Shown here: one piece after another, positions 60,917-64,000 of the stretch
Position numbering within the stretch: the stretch's first letter is position 1
How the letters are laid out: each line of letters begins with the position of its first letter
NCBI GenBank assembly: GCA_020086605.1
Contig: JACBWW010000052.1
Location: 257,380 to 321,379, forward strand
Origin: Lanius collurio
Taxonomy: Eukaryota; Chordata; Aves; Passeriformes; Laniidae
Reading direction: 5' to 3'
DNA length: 64,000 nt
Program-made: the position numbers and the translations under genes
The notes under the pieces: model-generated
What the model was told of the DNA's origin: nothing
Database searches by the model: none
What the model saw: only the letters and a program-made list of their open reading frames with translations

Positions 60917-61236
60917 TGTTGCGGTGGACCCCTCTGGGCCCCCCCCAGCCGGGTCCCTGTCATGTGACTGAGTCAGGTCTGTCTAATGTTCAAGCAGCCT
61001 GGGCTCTCATCTGGTTGGTTGTTTATCCCAGCTCCGCCCCTCGTATCCCCTTACCCCACTGTCTGTGACAAAACTAGGTGGATGAGAAGCTCCACCCTCT
61101 TACCTCACCGACTTTTGCCCAGGTCGGGTGCTCTGTCCCCCCCAGGATAGAGGGAATAAATGACTTAACATCCTAAAGGAGGTTTGAGCTATATTTCTCT
61201 TCTCAACTTCTGCTTCTGGTGAGTAGCTGTGGACTA
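60917..61236 (+). mobile_element. Solo LTR in sense orientation
   Basis: Begins TGTTGCGGTGGACCC and ends GTGGACTAACA. It contains TGGTTGGTTGTTTATCCC, GCTCCGCCCCTCGTATCCCC (a GC-box-like block), AATAAA at 61155-61160 and a U5-like TTTCTCTTCTCAACTTCTGC, so U3, R and U5 read along the + strand. No target duplication could be confirmed, and the edges are provisional. It is the only LTR in the window with the same direction as APP. Confidence 0.75.
61155..61160 (+). promoter_or_regulatory. Sense AATAAA poly(A) signal within the intronic LTR
   Basis: AATAAA lies in the expected place of the LTR and on the APP sense strand, followed by a T/C-rich segment. It could serve as an intronic poly(A) site, but use cannot be judged from sequence. 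Confidence 0.5.
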
Positions 61237-61479
61237 ACACTGGCTTAAGTGGAGCTGCACAGTCGAGGAATATTTAGGCTGTTTGTAAATGGTTTAAGAT
61301 ATTCCAAGACATAAAGAGGCAAGCTCACCATAAAATTAAGCAGTGGACAAGCTAATCAACTAGCAGAGTGGTAGCTCAGGGCTCTCCAGAAACCAGCCTT
61401 TCTTTGTGTCGTGCTGCCTGGCATCACAATCTGCTTTGGAAGACCCTTGGCTCTTATAATTTTCCTCCAGTTTTTGCCC

Positions 61480-61600
61480 TGAAGCTGGTTTTTGACCTTG
61501 ACCAGGTCTTTTAGCTTCTGTGTCAGTTATGAAATGTGCCAGTGGCCCAGCCTTTCCCCCCTGTAAAGTGCTTCCAAAATTATAGATGACAAGAATTACT
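61480..61600. repeat. Possible ancient MIR-like SINE remnant
   Basis: GACCAGGTCTTTTAGCTTCTGTGTCAG followed by CCCCTGTAAAGTGCTTCC and AAATTATAGATGAC resembles, in order, the CORE-SINE/MIR tail blocks. Similarity is weak and judged from memory. Confidence 0.3.
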
Positions 61601-63298
61601 CATTAGTAATACTTTCACCTAACCACAAATACTTCATTACTCTGAGGTCAGATCCATGCTACTCTACAACAGAAACCTCTTTCATCCTTACCCCCTTCAC
61701 CTACTCCCATTTCTGTTGCTATGCACAGTCTTCTCTCTCAGTTCTCCATAGCTGTGGACATGTAGGATTACAGAGAGGAGGGAAATAAAACCACTCAGCC
61801 TTCTAAGGGGGATGCGGGGGCCAGGGTAACAGAGGAGGGGTCTGCAAGAGCAGTTTTGATACTGTTTGCTCATGGTTATTTCTTCTCTTGGGTCATTGCC
61901 ACTGAAAATTAGTGCTGACCTGCCTGAGGATTGATGCTGACAATATTGAAAACCTATCAGAAGACATAAATGAGAAAATACTCAAAACTGTAGCTCAAAG
62001 TTAAGGATGGAAACTGTATTTTGTATAGAACTTTGTAAGGAAAACAATTACATGGTCTGCTAGTGCTACTCTGAATTCTGCAGCACCAGACCAGCAAGCT
62101 CTGTGAAAGTCGGCAAAAGTGAGTAAGATGTGCTGATGTGCTTTTAGTCTGCAGCTACTCTAAAGCTGAATTGCTGCGGTTTTTTTCAGAGGCAGGAGCT
62201 CATGCAGTTATCTCCTGTGTGCAAAGGACATGAGAATCGCTTAGGCTCTCACTTATAAGCGTGGTAGGTTGTTTGTCAAACCCACAGGAACACTAAGCCA
62301 GTGACACACACTTTCTGAAAAGATCGGCAATTCCATTGCTCAAATCAACAGTACCATCAGGTTTGTGTGATTTTCCAATGAGCAGTTTTCCTTGGTTGAA
62401 AACTGTGGGTCTCTCAGTGTGTTACTGTTGCTCACTTACTGCTGATAAAGGCTCATACCTGAATCCAGAAATTCAAATTAATGAGAATACTGTTGAAAAT
62501 TCTCAATTTTAAGGAACAGTGCAGCATTTCATTTCTGAATTTAAGTTGACACCATCCAAGATTGGGTAGATAAGGCAACACAATAGGAGCAAAACAGAGA
62601 AACAACTAAAAAAGAGAAGTAAAAATCTGAATGTTTTAATAAAACATTTCCGGTATGTTTGAACTTAACTGAGACAGTAGGCAGTGACTAAAATAGCTCT
62701 TAAGTTTTGCAAATTCTGGTTTTTTATTAGTGCCAGTGAGCTCCATCAACCTTATGTTTCACCTGATAATACCTTATTAGGGTAATAAAAAGAGTTTTGT
62801 GAATATGACACACAGTTGGATAGAAATTTATGTTTCTTCTTTGTTTCCCTTTCAAAAACTGAAAGACAAATATGGTGTTCACAAATCAGAACATATAGGA
62901 ATGAAATACTGATTGTATTTTTAAAATGCACTTTACTTTTTTTGAACATTATAGCTGATGCTGTAAAGGATCCCAGTTGAAAGGAAAAAGGAGGTATTCA
63001 GTAGGCTTTTAAGTCAATATTGATAAAGAGCAGCTGCAGGAATTTGTGTCCATTCTGACTGCCAGTTCTGATCAGACAATGGGAAGAAGTTTGCATGAAA
63101 TGAATATGGTTTTGTTAAATTGACAGAAATTCTTTAGTCGTAATGGTTTCTCACTTGAAGATGTAACCAGAATATGATGCAAAAGTGATGCCTCAGCTCT
63201 GAAGCTTTCCTTGTGAAGTCACACCTATCCCTTCGTTTTACTTTCAGGATTAACTGAAGGCAGATATATTTTAGCTGTTGCTTTGGTAACTGTTTATG

Positions 63299-63330
63299 CA
63301 GTATGTCTCTCCTGCAGTATGTCTCTCCTG
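63299..63330. repeat. 16-bp tandem duplication near the exon 15 acceptor
   Basis: GCAGTATGTCTCTCCT occurs twice in a row, at 63299-63314 and 63315-63330, about 95 bp before the exon 15 splice site. The second copy starts at a CTCTCCTGCAG acceptor-like sequence. Confidence 0.95.
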
Positions 63331-63423
63331 CACTGTCCCAACAGAAGAGCACTTGACTTTATAATTTTGGGGGATTTTGTTTATTTTTGTTTGCTCTTTT
63401 GTTTCTTTTCTGCATATGCCTAG

Positions 63424-63477
63424 TTGAGCCCGTTGATGCCCGCCCAGCTGCAGACAGAGGACTCACCACACGACCAG
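63424..63477 (+). CDS. APP: APP exon 15: optional juxtamembrane exon
   Basis: The 54-bp exon, phase 1 on both sides, sits between gcctag and gtataag. It encodes VEPVDARPAADRGLTTRP plus the first base of a Gly codon. It lies just before the exon carrying the beta-secretase site, which is outside the window. In mammals this exon is skipped in non-neuronal L-APP forms. Skipping joins ENE of exon 14 to GSG of exon 16 and creates a chondroitin sulphate attachment site (appican). The length and phases here preserve that possibility. The donor GTATAAG and short acceptor tract are weaker than those of neighbouring exons. Confidence 0.97.
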
Positions 63478-64000
63478 GTATAAGACTTGCATGGCTTTTA
63501 CCAAACCTGTATTTTTCTGGCATGCATGTGATCTGCTGAAGCTTATATGATTTACCTTTGCTTTGGTGTACCCCTCTTATAAAATTTAATGCTACTCCAT
63601 GAACGAGGGAAGCATCATTCACTCACAAATTCCTCCTGTGAGACTACTGTCCATATTGAGGGAGTTTGGTATGTGTGCTTGCAGCAGGAGTGAATCCCAT
63701 ACCCAGAACTGTATCAAAGGTGTCATCCCTTCCAGCAATAACACTTTGGCGGGGGCAGGAGATGGTAAACTTGGTACCCCTTAGTACAGATGCTGGTTCT
63801 AATGTGGGAATGTGTGATAGAAATGTCGAATGCTCTATGTAGAGTGAGCAGGGCTAATAAAGAATTAATGCATACAACTTCAGGACTGCAGGGGGCATTG
63901 ATATTTTTTGCTGTGGTACTTACCTTACTTACCTCCAAATACTTAAAAATCAGTATTATCCTTCTGGCTTCTCTGAGTATGCCTGAGGACCCAGCTATTC
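63478..64000 (+). other. APP: APP intron 15, 5' end
   Basis: 523 bp of intron with no recognised feature. The next exon (start of A-beta) is beyond the window. Confidence 0.9.

Overview
The window is an internal stretch of a vertebrate nuclear gene, the amyloid beta precursor protein gene (APP), read on the + strand. Eight coding exons are present. Each has a length identical to the human exon it matches (168, 134, 75, 159, 129, 100, 222 and 54 bp) and is bounded by AG and GT. They correspond to human exons 7 (Kunitz inhibitor), 9, 10, 11, 12, 13, 14 and 15. The window opens in intron 6 and closes in intron 15, so the N-terminal domains and the A-beta, transmembrane and cytoplasmic exons lie outside. 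The 57-bp exon 8 (OX-2) was not recognised.

The host looks like a bird, probably a songbird. Three antisense CR1 LINE fragments carry the avian 3' end, the introns hold many long terminal repeats (LTRs), and protein choices such as [19 protein letters not shown] fit my memory of chicken APP. Species assignment is inference, because no database search was possible.

Layout: intron 6 (1-4381) and intron 7 (4550-10738) hold little that I recognise. Intron 9 (10873-22051) holds a CR1, a cluster of three related LTR-like repeats A, B and C (15951-19625) with an assembly gap in an AAAG/AAGG microsatellite, and an alpharetrovirus-like LTR (about 21128-21445). Intron 11 has one LTR (29666-30073). Intron 13 (35217-55766) is the repeat-rich accessory region: a long LTR (37913-39197), two CR1 pieces, a paired-LTR endogenous retrovirus (47300-50845) and a solo LTR with a perfect 5-bp target duplication (53012-53653). 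Intron 14 holds another solo LTR with a perfect 5-bp duplication (59510-60665), the only sense-oriented LTR (60917-61236) and a possible ancient SINE.

The most unusual object is the retroviral element at 47300-50845. On the minus strand, between two LTRs of the same family, it carries an open frame for a diverged but clearly recognisable Y-box type cold-shock domain with a Pro/Tyr/Phe-rich tail instead of the usual basic/acidic tail. No gag, pol or env was recognised. A separate solo LTR (47817-48761), flanked by an 8-bp direct repeat, inserted just after this frame. The element looks like a non-autonomous retroelement that captured a host Y-box gene.

Functionally, the APP exons encode the optional protease-inhibitor domain, the E2 domain (RERMS motif, heparin-binding helices, two N-glycosylation sequons) and the juxtamembrane segment. 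Exons 7 and 15 are phase 1-1 cassettes that can be skipped without shifting the frame, as known for the mammalian gene.
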